The translations under genes and the position numbers were made by a program. The notes under the pieces are model-generated. The model was not told the DNA's origin. It searched no databases and saw only the letters and a program-made list of their open reading frames with translations. This document shows, piece by piece, positions 10,777 through 21,430 of a DNA stretch of 64,000 nt. Each line of letters opens with the position of its first letter. Positions within the stretch are counted from its first letter, which is position 1. Source of the DNA: Charina bottae (taxonomy: Eukaryota > Chordata > Lepidosauria > Squamata > Charinaidae); assembly GCA_023362775.1 (NCBI GenBank), contig JALMGJ010000029.1:5274768-5338767 (forward strand), in the 5' to 3' direction.

Positions 10777-12355
10777 AGCTGCTCAAAAAAATAAAGGGAA
10801 CACTGAAATAAGACATCCTAGATCTGAATGAATGATATATTCGTATTAATTACTTTGTTCATTACATAGTTGAATGTGCTGACAACAAAATCACACAAAA
10901 AGCAATGGAAATCAAATGTAAGCAACCCCTGGAGGTCTGGATGTGGAGTTACACTCAAACATTAAAGTGGAAAAGAACACTACAGGCTGATCCAACGTTG
11001 ATGTAATGTCCTTACAAGACGTCAAAATGAGGCTCAGTAGTGTGTGTGGCCTCCACGTGCCTGTATGACCTCCCTACAACGCCTGGGCATGCTCCTGATG
11101 AGGTGGCGGATGGTCTCCTGAGGGATCTCCTCCCACACCTGGACTAAAGCATCCCCCAACTCCTGGACAGTCTGTGGTGCAACGTGGCGTTGGTGGATGG
11201 AGCGAGACATGATGTCCCAGATGTGCTCAATTGGATTCAGGTCTGGGGAACGGGCGGGCCAGTCCATAGCATCAATGCCTTCGTCTTGCAGGAACTGCTG
11301 GCACACTCCAGCCACATGAGGTCTAGCATTGTCTTGCATTAGGAGGAACCCAGGGCCAACCGCACCAGCATATGGTCTCACAAGGGGTCTGAGGATCTCA
11401 TCTCGGTACCTAATGGCAGTCAGGCTACCTCTGGCGAGCACATGGAGGGCTGTGGGGCCCCCTAAAGAAATGCCACCCCACACCATTACTGACCCACTGC
11501 CAAACCGGTCATGCTGGAGGATGTTGCAGGCAGCAGAACGTTCTCCACGGCGTCTCCAGACCCTGTCACATCTGTCACATGTGCTCAGTGTGAACCTGCT
11601 TTCATCTGTGAAGAGCACAGGGCGCCAGTGGCGAAGTTGCCAATCTTGTGTTCTCTGGCAAATGCCAAACGTCCTGCACGGTGTTGGGCTGTAAGCACAA
11701 CCCCCACCTGTGGACGTCGGGCCCTCATACCACCCTCATGGAGTCTGTTTCTGACCGTTTGAGCAGCCACACGCACATTTGTGGTCCACTGGAGGTCATT
11801 TTGCAGGGCTCTGGCAGTGCTCCTCCTGTCCCTACTTGCACAAAGGCGGAGGTAGCGGTCCTGCTGCTGGGTTGTTGCCCTCCTACGGCCTCCTCCACGT
11901 CTCCTGATGTACTGACCTGTCTCCTGGTAGCGCCTCCATGCTCTGGACACTACGCTGACAGACACAGCAAACCTTCTTGCCACAGCTCGCATTGATGTGC
12001 CATTCTGGATGAGCTGCACTACCTGAGCCACTTGTGTGGGTTGTAGACTCCGTCTCATGCTACCACTAGAGTGAAAGCACCGCCAGCATTCAAAAGTGAC
12101 CAAACCATCAGCCAGAAAGCATAGGAACTGAGAAGTGGTCTGTGGTCACCACCTGCAGATCCACTCCTTTATTGGGGATGTCTTGCTAACTGCCTATGCT
12201 TTCCGCCTGTTGTCTATTCCATGTGCACAACAGCATGTGAAATTGATTGTCAATCAGTGTTGCTACCCAAGTGGACAGTTTGATTTCACAGAAGTGTGAT
12301 CGACTTGGACTTACATTGTGTTGTTTCAGTGTTCCCTTTATTTTTTTGAGCAGTG
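10777..12355 (-). mobile_element. Tc1-like DNA transposon, nearly complete
   Basis: Inverted termini CTGCTCAAAAAAATAAAGGG at 10779 and its complement ending at 12353, flanked by TA (10775-10776 and 12356-12357), the Tc1/mariner target site. A transposase lies on the minus strand in two overlapping frames. Length (about 1.58 kb) and termini are those of a full element, and the interior looks young compared with the surrounding LINE remnants. Confidence 0.92.
11034..12103 (-). pseudogene. Tc1-like transposase (DD34E), one frameshift
   Basis: The N-terminal frame (12103-11585) has a paired-like helix-turn-helix: [22 protein letters not shown] and a second HTH ending ...[11 protein letters not shown]. 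The C-terminal frame (11618-11034) has the catalytic domain: LFTDESRF (first Asp), LMQDNARPH (second Asp) and SPDLNPIEHIWD (Glu, 34 residues after the second Asp), giving DD34E. Frames overlap at about 11585-11645, where the first frame slides out of register just before TDESRF, so a single indel inactivates it. Catalytic residues are otherwise intact. It cut and pasted its own element at TA sites. Confidence 0.88.
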
Positions 12356-12359
12356 TATA

Positions 12360-12807
12360 TTTTAACCCTGGTCAAATAAGTTCACTTTATAAATCTTCTG
12401 TTTACTTTTAAAAAGCTTGTTGTTTAATCCTGTCAAGGAAGGACCCACGGATTGATTTCTTGTCATTTTTATTTTATCTGCCTTCAGGAACAACTCCAAT
12501 AGTTTTTCTTTATCTCCTCTCAAAAACATCTTCATTGATTTGAGATAGTTTTGTCAATCCAAAATAGGAAGGCTTTCCAAGTCAGTATTCAGGTTTATTA
12601 TTTGTACATCCTTTTTGATTATTAAGGTATCAGCTGGTATCTTTTGTAAGTCCGTTTTAGCACATTTTTCCAACTCACTCTTGGACTCTAGCATTTTTAA
12701 CTCAAGTTTCAGATCAACAACATTCAAATCAGCTTCAGTTTGCAAATCCAAGTTAGCATCCTTTCCAATATCTCTCTTCTCACCTGGTATCTTTAAATAC
12801 ACCTTCA
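12360..12807 (-). other. Decayed element with a charged coiled-coil-like frame
   Basis: The minus-strand frame 12808-12554 is rich in Leu, Lys, Glu and Asp with heptad-like spacing (LNVVDLKLELKMLESKSELE). It may derive from a LINE ORF1 coiled coil. The pattern seems to continue past the SINE at 12808. I do not recognise a specific family. Confidence 0.3.
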
Positions 12808-12962
12808 AGGTAAAGGTAAAGGTTCCCCCTGCACATTTGTGCAGTCGTGTCCGACTCTAGGGGCCGGTGCTCATCTCCGTTTGTTAGCCAAAGAGCCAGC
12901 GCTGTCCGAAGACGCTTCCACGGTCATGTGGCCGGCATGATGCACGCGGAACGCTGTTACCA
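12808..12962 (-). mobile_element. 5'-truncated SINE
   Basis: Only the 3' half of the SINE family at 376. Flanked by CACCTTCAA on each side (12799-12807 region and about 12961-12969), its target duplication. The tRNA head is missing, as in a normal truncated retroposition. Confidence 0.85.
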
Positions 12963-13021
12963 CCTTCAAATCCACATTAAAATCAGCCTCAACCTGTTTT
13001 ATTCAATAAAAACTCTTCTCC

Positions 13022-13150
13022 AGACATGTCTATGAAGGTTCTCAGTCATCCAGGTGGAACAGTCTGTGGCTTGAATCATGTCAACTGGATTTCTATTTTC
13101 TTAGTGGAAACGTTTCACTCCTTATCCAAGGAGCTTCTTCAGAAGCTCTT
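13022..13150 (-). mobile_element. Penelope-like fold-back element, one arm
   Basis: CTATGAAGGTTCTCAGTCAT...TCAGAAGCTC is one arm of the repeat seen with two arms at 15816, 37118 and, as one arm, at 63161. Truncated after the hammerhead-like core. Confidence 0.6.
13100..13150 (-). ncRNA. Hammerhead-ribozyme-like motif (family A)
   Basis: Minus strand: CTGAAGA (13142-13136), hairpin AGCTCCTTGG/AAGGAGT, GAAACGT (13116-13110). The base before CTGAAGA does not pair with the predicted partner, so helix I is poor. Probably degenerate. Confidence 0.35.
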
Positions 13151-13464
13151 CCCCTTTAAATGTAATCTTCAGTTCTCTCTAGCCAGCCTTCAAAGTCTCT
13201 TCTTATCATACGTTTATTTCCAATCACCAAAATATTCCCACGGGAGGATTTCTTTCAGTTAATTTCAAAATCTTCATATATATTTTGCAAATCTATTAAA
13301 CATCCCACAGAAAACATACTGTACTTTCTAGTCCATCTGGCCCCTTAGCTTTCCAAAGTCCACATTTTAATTCTCCTTTTGCTGTTTCCCAAAACTAAAA
13401 GTTTTTCTTGTTAATCTTAAAACTTACACAGCAATTCTTTCATCAGGGGCAGAAGGGAAATCTC

Positions 13465-14293
13465 CCGGTCCTAGTGCCTGCCTTGTGCCTTGCTGCCTCC
13501 AAACCTGCTGTGATTCCGCGCAGGTCCTAGTGCCTCCCTTGTGCCTTGCTGCCTCCAAACCTGCTGTGATTCCACACAGGTCCTAGTGCCTGCCTTGTGC
13601 CTTGCTGCCTCCAAACCTGCTGTGATTCTGTGCAGGTCCTAGTGCCTCCCTTGTGCCTTGCTGCCTCCAAACCTGCTGTGATTCCGCGCAGGTCCTAGTG
13701 CCTCCCTTGTGCCTTGCTGCCTCCAAACCTGCTGTGATTCCGCGCAGGTTCTAGTGCCTGCCTTGTGCCATGCTGCCTCCAAACCTGCTGTGATTCTGTG
13801 CAGGTCCTAGTGCCTCCCTTGTGCCTTGCTGCTTCCAAACCTGCTGTGATTCCACACAGGTCCTAGTGCCTCCCTTGTGCCTTGCTGCCTCCAAACCTGC
13901 TGTGATTCCACACAGGTCCTAGTGCCTGCCTTGTGCCTTGCTGCCTCCAAACCTGCTGTGATTCTGTGCAGGTCCTAGTGCCTCCCTTGTGCCTTGCTGC
14001 CTCCAAACCTGCTGTGATTCCGCGCAGGTCCTAGTGCCTCCCTTGTGCCTTGCTGCCTCCAAACCTGCTGTGATTCCGCGCAGGTTCTAGTGCCTGCCTT
14101 GTGCCATGCTGCCTCCAAACCTGCTGTGATTCTGTGCAGGTCCTAGTGCCTGCCTTGTGCCTTGCTGCCTCCAAACCTGCTGTGATTCCACACAGGTCCT
14201 AGTGCCTGCCTTGTGCCCTGCTGTAAGAGTGAGTCGCGAAATGATGCATGTCTAAAAAGTGTGTCACCAACATGAAAAGTCTGGAAAGCTCTG
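13465..14293. mobile_element. hAT MITE remnant with expanded 56-bp minisatellite
   Basis: The right end (TAAGAGTGAGTCGCGAAATG...CTGGAAAGCTCTG) equals that of the element at 6090-6974. The left terminus is absent. The interior is about 13 copies of a 56-bp unit with a clear 336-bp (6-unit) higher-order period, e.g. the variant CAGGTTCTAGTGCCTGCC at 13745 and 14081. Confidence 0.85.
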
Positions 14294-14465
14294 GACTAAG
14301 GTTACGAATGCTACCATTGACAGATGGTTACTGTTGCTTATGCATAACCTTTGTAAGAATTCTAGAGTCAAGGTTCGATGCAGGACGCAAGGCCACCACC
14401 CTAATGAGATTCCAACTTACAGAGGAGTGAGACAGGGCTGCATCTTGGCTCCCCTGCTGTTTATT
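14294..14465 (+). pseudogene. LINE reverse transcriptase fragment (RT motif 4)
   Basis: Readable as NSRVKVRCRTQGHHPNEIPTY then RGVRQGCILAPLLF. (G/T)VRQGC.L.P.LF is RT motif 4. The missing YADD lies downstream and is not found. Same strand as the RT start at 9820-10265, hence likely the same LINE with insertions and loss in between. Confidence 0.7.
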
Positions 14466-15300
14466 CCCCTTTGTCTCTGGGGCACTTTCAATTTCCACCC
14501 ACTACCTGCAGCCCTACAGGGGTCTCAAATAATAAGCAGAAATGAATGGGAAGAGGGCAAGACACTTCCCCTTTGAACCAGTCCACAGGGACATTGACCC
14601 TGATCACACTAACAAATTCAAGTGAAGTAGGGGCAGTGTGGAAAACTCCAGTCTCCTTTGAAACAGTTGGGAGGACTATAAAAAAATCCCCCCACCACCC
14701 CCAGTGTCCTGCCAATGCCCAATGGTTAATCTGTTGCCTGGAAGATGGGATGGCAGGTCATTCACGTTGTGGGATCAGGGCTAATAGGAAGAAACGTGAC
14801 CCATCCAATGTCCAAACTTCCATCTGGAGAATAACACCAAAAGACCACACCAAAAGACCATACAATTGGCATAATCCTCCCACTCTTGCTTATTACTACA
14901 ATATGTGAGATACAAAGAGAACAGAGGAGTTACGAGATTATCATTCAACGTAACTCCCTCTCTTCTGCACAACAGTTGAACCACAGCGTTATGGTGCCCC
15001 CAAGGATCTGGGAAGATTTTCCAAGGAACTATGGGCATCCCCTCAATTCTGTACTATTGGAATAGATGGGGCTGTTTTTATAGTCCTCCCAACTGCTTCA
15101 AAGGAGACTGGACGAAAAGGAATCAGAAGATGTCAATGATTGGGGAGGGAGGGGGGAGGGAGGGAGGGGGAAAATATTGCAGTGTTTATTGCAAGACTTG
15201 GCTGCATTCCAATCAGATCTCTTCCACTACATTTTCAGATTCAGAAAATAAAGACTGAATAAACATTTCATTCAGCAAAAGGTTAATCTGACTCTTGAGC
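14466..15300. other. Unassigned repeat-like segment with inverted arms
   Basis: No gene recognised. TCCAGTCTCCTTTGAAACAG (about 14649) and CTGCTTCAAAGGAGACTGGA (about 15093) are about 40-bp inverted arms, each next to GGGAGGACTATAAAA or its complement, suggesting a mobile element or fold-back. A G-rich stretch GGGAGGGAGGGGG lies near 15143-15170. Confidence 0.4.
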
Positions 15301-15800
15301 CTTATCTTTTCCCCGCCCTGCCCCCAAAATAAGAGCTTTTTAAAATTTGTTTGATACATTGGAATGCAAAGTCCAGAATATGTAACTTTTTTTTGTTTTT
15401 GGTCTTCCTATGGTGATATTTTTCAACATTAACTTTTTGTCTGCCTGCTTTTCCTAATCAAGCAAAGATTAAGAGATGCTACGTTCCAAAGAATTCAACA
15501 TTGTGAATGAAAAGAAAAATAATCTAGAATAAATGTTATCAAAAAAATATTATACCAGATTTCAATTTATATAAGCTAATCGTATGAGCGAAGCAAAATA
15601 CAGTCTGGATTTTTATAAAATCATTTAGAGTAGACAGTGGCTTTAGAGTTATAAAGGGTGTTAAAAGAGTTGTATCTATTGCATTTTTTCCAAAATGTCC
15701 ATCTTTTTCTAGAATTTTTCCCCCCCGTTTCAAAAGTTTCACACCTGAGCCGTTACATGAAGAAGGAAGAAAAACTGACTGTGCGCCATTCTGCTAAATT
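15301..15800. other. AT-rich stretch, nothing recognised
   Basis: No coding frame with family similarity, no RNA gene. Includes runs of T and A only. Confidence 0.5.
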
Positions 15801-15815
15801 TCTATGTCAGGCATG

Positions 15816-16101
15816 TCTATGTCTATGAAGGTTCTCAGTCATCCAGGTGGAATTGTCTGTAGCTTCAATCATGTCAACTGGATTTCTATTTTCTCAGTGG
15901 AAACGTTTCGCTCCTTATTTCGCACCTGGGGCTAGGTCATATACATCTCAATATAACCATGACCCAGGTGTAAGGTCACACAGCTACCCAGAAACATATT
16001 TAGGATTCCCTTACCAACTTTGCTCAGACTGAAGAAGCTCCTTGGATAAGGAGCGAAACGTTTCCACTGAGAAAATAGAAATCCAGTTGACATGATTCAA
16101 G
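15816..16101. mobile_element. Penelope-like fold-back element, two inverted arms
   Basis: Flanked by a perfect 14-bp duplication CTATGTCAGGCATG (15802-15815 and 16102-16115). The left arm (TCTATGAAGGTTCTCAGTCA...) and right arm (...AAATCCAGTTGACATGATTC) are inverted copies, with about 110 bp of different sequence in the centre. The right arm contains a complete hammerhead-like core. Long target duplications and inverted arms fit Penelope-like retroelements better than DNA MITEs. Confidence 0.6.
16016..16072 (+). ncRNA. Hammerhead-ribozyme-like motif (family A)
   Basis: CTGAAGA (16029-16035), perfect 7-bp hairpin GCTCCTT/AAGGAGC with a 4-nt loop, GAAACGTTT (16055-16063). The two positions next to the core pair (A-T, G-C) as helix I. 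CTC/GAG pairs further out, giving an internal-loop helix I as in type I hammerheads. One extra A precedes helix II. Identical core to 63212. Confidence 0.5.
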
Positions 16102-16348
16102 CTATGTCAGGCATGAATAAAAGATGTGGAAACTTTATATATCTTTTATTTGGTTGCATTTTATCCTACTGTAGATTGAAAAATAAGGGTCTCTTCTCAT
16201 TTTCCCTTATTCTTTTTGGTGCTGTGCTAGTTATATTGCTATATTTACTCATGGCCCTCTTGGATTTTAGAAAAGGACACATTTTTCTTCCTTGTTTCTT
16301 TACCCTTGAATTCCCAACCCCCCAAATTTTTCAACTATTAGTCTAATG

Positions 16349-16480
16349 CAGTATTTCTCAACCTTGGCAGCTTGAAGCTGTGTGGACTTCAACTCCCAGA
16401 ATTCCCCAGCCAGTGCTGGCTATGGAATTCTGGGAGTTGAAGTCCACACAGCTTCAAGCTGCCAAGGTTGAGAAACACTG
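16349..16480. mobile_element. Palindromic hAT-like MITE (CAGTGTTTCTCAAC family)
   Basis: Left end CAGTATTTCTCAACCTTGGC, right end GCCAAGGTTGAGAAACACTG. The two halves are near-perfect inverted copies around CCAGTGCTGG. Flanks TCTAATG and ATCCAATG resemble an 8-bp duplication. The family recurs at 18554, 23477, 32820, 37665, 41270, 53865, 54354 and 57771. Confidence 0.85.
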
Positions 16481-16782
16481 ATCCAATGCATTCTCAAGAC
16501 AGAGCTCAATGAAGATTGACCTCTACCTGACCAGAGGCATGCATTGTTTCAGTGTCCTCCTATTCACACATCTCAAGGATTGTTAAGTGCCTACATCTCC
16601 ACCGGGACTGTGGTTCTTTGTGTCCAGCACAGCCCTTAACAGCTGCGGATGGCTCCATTTCCTGACCACCGAAGCCCATCAGAAGGTTTGCCATTGTTTC
16701 GGATTTCCTCGCCTGCGCTGTCCGGTTGACTTTTGAAGCTTGCAAGAAATGCATTTAAAACTTAAATGGAAATGTTATAGAG

Positions 16783-17038
16783 CGTAGCTTTCCAAAGCGT
16801 GTGTCGCGACACACTACTGTGTCGCCTGCGGTGTCCTGCTGTGTCGCGCAAAGACCCGGAAGCACTGATAGGGGAACTGAAAGAAGCGGCACCCCCGCCC
16901 ATCAGCGCTGCCAGTGCGGCGGCGGCGGCATTTAAATGCATTTCTTGCAAGCTTCAAAAGTCAACCGGACCACTACACTGCAGGCTGCGCCGCCGCCGTT
17001 GGTGTGTGTTGCCAATGTTGAACGTTTGGAAAGCTCTG
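16783..17038. mobile_element. hAT MITE carrying inverted flanking DNA
   Basis: Flanked by the perfect 8-bp duplication TTATAGAG (16775-16782 and 17039-17046), with ends CGTAGCTTTCCAAA and TTTGGAAAGCTCTG. Inside, 16931-16969 is an exact inverted copy of 16721-16759, which lies just outside the element. Sister copies lack this segment. Confidence 0.88.
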
Positions 17039-17215
17039 TTATAGAGGGAAGGGGGTAACAAAGTAAGAATGCAGGGGTGCCATGGGGGGTGGGGGAGGCC
17101 CTGGGAAGGACGGCGCAGGCCACACGGGACTTGGCGGTGGGATTGGGAGGTCACAAGCACAAGGCGGCCAAGGGATGGAGGGCGCACCCAGGCACGAGTG
17201 CAGGAAGGCTGGGGG

Positions 17216-17480
17216 AATTCAACAGACCAACTTGTGACCTTCCTTGCCAGCTTCCACATTGACTTTGCTTGTGGGAAGCCAGCAGGGAAGGTCGCAAATG
17301 GTGATCACATGACTGCGGGACACTGCAACCGTTGTGTGAGCCGGTTGCCAAACACCCGAAGCACAGTCATGCGACTGCACAGCCGGAACTTCAAGGACTG
17401 GTCATAAGTGCCACTTGTTCAGCGTCATCGTAACTTCAAACGGTTGCTGAATGAGTGGTCGGTACAAGAGGAGTACCTGT
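17216..17480. mobile_element. Tigger/pogo-like MITE remnant
   Basis: Ends GAGGAGTACCTGTAA and contains TGGTCATAAGTGCCACTTGT and CATGACTGCGG phrases resembling the element at 20338. Left boundary unclear, diverged. Confidence 0.4.
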
Positions 17481-17689
17481 AATTTTCTTGACAAAACTGC
17501 ATTCGCTGCTCACAAGATAATTTCATTCATTTCTCGTGCTCAGCTCACTTTGGGAAAAGCAGAACAGAAGAGGGGTGGGCAATCTTTATGGGGCCATGGA
17601 CCACAGCTCATCTTCCCACACTCACGGATGCTGTAGACCAGAAGACGACCTTCTGGGTGTTGCAACCTTTTTTTTCAATCTGGTTTTTA

Positions 17690-18250
17690 AAAATGTTTTA
17701 TTTGGGGGGGGGGGGGCAGGATCCCCAAGTGGCCACTAGGAGGCAAAGCACTTTCATTTCCATTTCCATTTCCATTGTTAATTCTGTCCCCAAAGTGGGC
17801 CTCTGAATTTTGATAGCAAAATGGCCAAAATTTCACCAATATGTTTTGAAGGATTGGGAGAGGGATCTTCAGGGTGGAAATCAGAGCAATCCAGAGTCTT
17901 CTTGCTCCCATTCCCAGGGGTACATATGTGGAGGGGAGAGAAGAGTAAAAAAGTCAAGATGGCAGCCACAACCACACAAAGCCCCACCCCTGACATGTGA
18001 CATGTCAAGAAGGGGCAAGGCTTCAATTACATCATTGTGACCACCATCTTGATTTTTTTTTTTTCACCCTACTGTGGATGCTTCTGCCCATTCCCATCCT
18101 TTTTAAGGGTGGAGGAGGAAGGATTTGCAAATATTTACATGTGTCAGATGTAAAAATGGAGCAGGGCTTAGAACTTTTAATCCCCCCCCCAAGGATACCC
18201 CTGCCCATTGGTGGGTGTAGGGAAAGAAAAAACATGCACCTATTTTTACA
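17690..18250. other. Unclassified repeat-like segment with G-run
   Basis: Contains a 12-base G run at 17704, TTTCCATTTCCATTTCCATT, and phrases such as AAGTCAAGATGGCAGCCAC that recur near 26610 (CAGTCAAGATGGTGGCCAC). Probably an old interspersed repeat. No protein recognised. Confidence 0.35.
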
Positions 18251-18553
18251 TTAAAAATAACTTTAGATTCTGAATTAAACATTACAACTAGGGAAGAAGG
18301 GAACCTCTATGTAAAATGGTCAGCAAAAGAGGCAGACAATCCAGGATGCAGAACAGTAGCACATGCTTTCCAACGGAATTTTCTTTATCATTCCCTGTAA
18401 TTTTTCCTGAATAAGAAATGGTGGATAATGTGGCAACTTGTCCCTAGAAGAACCCAATGATTATAAATGGATTGCTGGAAATGTCAGACGGTGAAAATAA
18501 AATGTCTCTTTCAACAAAATTAAAGGGCACAGTCTTCAAGTCACTTATTAGGG

Positions 18554-18687
18554 CAGTGTTTCTCAACCTTGGAACTTTAAGATGTGTGGACCTCAACTCC
18601 CAGAATTCCCCATCCAGCCATGTTGGCTGGGGAATTCTGGGTGTTGAAGTCCACACGTCTTAATGTTGCCAAGGTTGAGAAACACAG
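18554..18687. mobile_element. Palindromic hAT-like MITE
   Basis: CAGTGTTTCTCAACCTTGG ... AAGGTTGAGAAACAC. Inverted halves around the CCATCCAGCCATGTTGGCTGG centre. Same family as 16349. Confidence 0.85.
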
Positions 18688-18699
18688 CATTTAGGGAAT

Positions 18700-20335
18700 A
18701 AGTCCCTCTGAAAACCTGGAATTCATCTCTAAACAAATATATACATGCTTGTTTTATAAGAACACCAATTGAAGGCTACAACACAATCTTGTGCACACTT
18801 TAAGGTAAAAGCTCTTTGACTCAAGCTGAACTCATGGTGATTAGATAAACAGGACAAAATAGTTTTCTGGTCACTACTACAGATTTCCTTGCAAAGTCTT
18901 CCTTTTGAGTTTCTACTCTAACCTAGGAAAACCCTGGGGCTTCCTGGTTAGTCTCCCATCCAAGTACTAAGATCAGCCAAAGTTGAGTAAACAGGAATGA
19001 ATTCAAGTAGGTCTTATTTCTGACCAGAGATGCACAGGAAATACCTTAAGGTGTATAATACAAAGACACTGCACATGCAGTAGAAGACAACACAGTGAAC
19101 TTGTTTGCCCAGTATCCAGTCGAGCATTCTACAGTACTAAAGTTTGCTTCAGATTGTTCTCAGGATGCAATCACTCCAAACGATTATAAAGCCAAACCTC
19201 ATTTTGTTATAGTCCCTCCTGAGGTCACCCTATGTCAAAAATTAGAAGATGATGCTAGCAGTTCAATAGTCGTGAATTATGGGGTGGTGCCTTCACTTTC
19301 AGAACAGCCATTCTCTTTCTTTTCTACACTCTGTTTTCTTTTAGCAATACCCTAAGAGGCACTTTTAACATTTCTAGGACAACATTCAGACAGGCAGTAA
19401 AGTATCTACACATTACACGCCAAGTTACTCAATACATCATACATAAGTTTGACTTTAAGCCAATAATGTTCTTCCTCATCTATTTGATCCAGCTAGTCCT
19501 TTGCCCAGGGTGGTGCCACTTCCAAAGTGTTAGCGTCATTTCTCAAGATACCTGTTATCTCAACAAGTCTAGATTAGGCAACTCTAAAGAAAGACCACTG
19601 AAAGCAGGATAAAAAAAACACCCAGGGACACCAGATATTTCAGAACAGAGTTAAAAAGGTGAGGTGTTGTATTCTTAACAAGACAAACTTATTTCTCAAG
19701 AAGATGTTTAGATCTTCCCTTCTTCCCTTTATTGTTGTTTGTGGCTGCTTCTGTCCTGAAAAACGTTTCAGTAGGTTGGCATTCAATATATTATTGTCAT
19801 AATCCAATTGACCCTACATTTCAAACCACCTTTACTCAACTTGAGACCTTCCTGATATGTTCAACTACAAAGTCTATTAATCCAGAACACTTTGTCACAC
19901 TAACCAATTCATCGGGAGAACATCACATTGAAGAAAAGATAGAATAATTATTCCTTTTTTTTTAAAAAAAGACATTTTAAAAGTCAGAGATTACCACTCC
20001 ATATAATTACACACTTGATTCCATATAACTGCAACAGATGTTTCTCAGCATGAAGTTTACCCATCTCAAAATGAAATAGCTGAGAAAGGAAAGGACAAAT
20101 GAAGTTCATTGCAAGTAAAAAAATAAAGAAAAAATCAGCTAAAAATGTTCGGGTACCAAAACTGTAAGTATTGGTTGCTTCAGAGCTCTACCAATAGAGC
20201 ATATGCATAGAAAACTCTGCATATTGCCCCCATCTTCTCTGGCTAGAATCTGAAACAGCAGCCAGGAGGAACTGCAAAGAATATGACTTGCATCCTCTTA
20301 ATATTCTTTGGGAAACTGCAATGGACACCAAGATA
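18700..20335. other. No recognisable gene
   Basis: Open frames at 19095-19355 and 19732-19947 have no family similarity that I can name and no flanking splice pattern. I regard the stretch as non-coding. Confidence 0.5.
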
Positions 20336-20337
20336 TA

Positions 20338-20746
20338 CAAGTAGTCCTCACTTAACAACCATTTGTTTAGTGATGGTTCAGACTTACAACAGTGCTGAAA
20401 AAAAATGACTTAAGACCAGTTCTCACACTTATGACCGTCGCAGTGCCCCCATGGTCACGTGATCATGATTTGGGCGCTTGGCAACCGGTTCACATTTATG
20501 ACCGCCGCAGCATCCCATGGTCACGTGATCGCCATTTTCAACCTTCCTGGCCAGCTTCTGGCAAGTAAAATCAATGGGGACCGACGTGATCTGCTTAACG
20601 CCCACGTGGTTCGCTTAACGCCCACGTGGTTCGCTTAACAGCCACTACAAAAAGGTCATAAAATCGGGTCGGATTCATTTAATGAGCGCTTTGCTTAGCA
20701 ACCAAAATTCTGGTCCCAATTGTGGTCGTTAAGCGAGGACTACCTG
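20338..20746. mobile_element. Tigger/pogo-like MITE
   Basis: Ends CAAGTAGTCCTCACTTAAC and GTTAAGCGAGGACTACCTG are inverted repeats, flanked by TA (20336-20337 and 20747-20748). The interior repeats CCCACGTGGTTCGCTTAAC twice and has GGTCACGTGATC segments. No transposase. Confidence 0.75.
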
Positions 20747-21430
20747 TACACACCTCTTTGATCACACAACCCAACATAAATTGATCGTGTCAGCTCAAAC
20801 CGACTTCACATTGTTAAGATTTACTCGGACAAGTAATCTTCAAAATATCTGCCTAGGATACAGACCTAGCGTCTGTCCATTTCTCACTGGGAATGGTTGA
20901 CAGACACACACAGCTGAATGTTTCCAACGCATGCTTGGGGTAGGGGTGGTCTGGAAAATGTTTTGCTGCAGTGCCTCAGATTGTATGAGAGGGGATCACA
21001 ATGACGCTGGTGTAATGAGAAAACAAATAAATCCGCATCCCCATCAACACAGAACAGCTCAATCTCCTTAAATGTACCAAGCTGGCTGGGGGTTTGAGAA
21101 CGATTTGGTGCAACTACTGGGGGGACATCACCTTGAGGAAGGATGGTTTGTATAGGGCCTGGCTTATAAGAGCCCTTTATGGGAAGGTCCTACTAAGAAA
21201 TCCATCGCAACGGAGGACAAAAACTTCATCTAACCAAGTCCAAAACATCAGCTACTTATTGCATAGTCGGTACAGGATGAGCGTGGCAAATGATATGAAA
21301 ACCCCATGCGAACTATGGCCCAGAGTGTCATACTCGAATTTAAGCCAGAGGGTCAGTGCTCCTCTCCCTGCAAAAAGCTTTGAAAGATTGTTGAAATAAG
21401 CCATTAAACCCAAGGAAATCCCAAGGCAAA

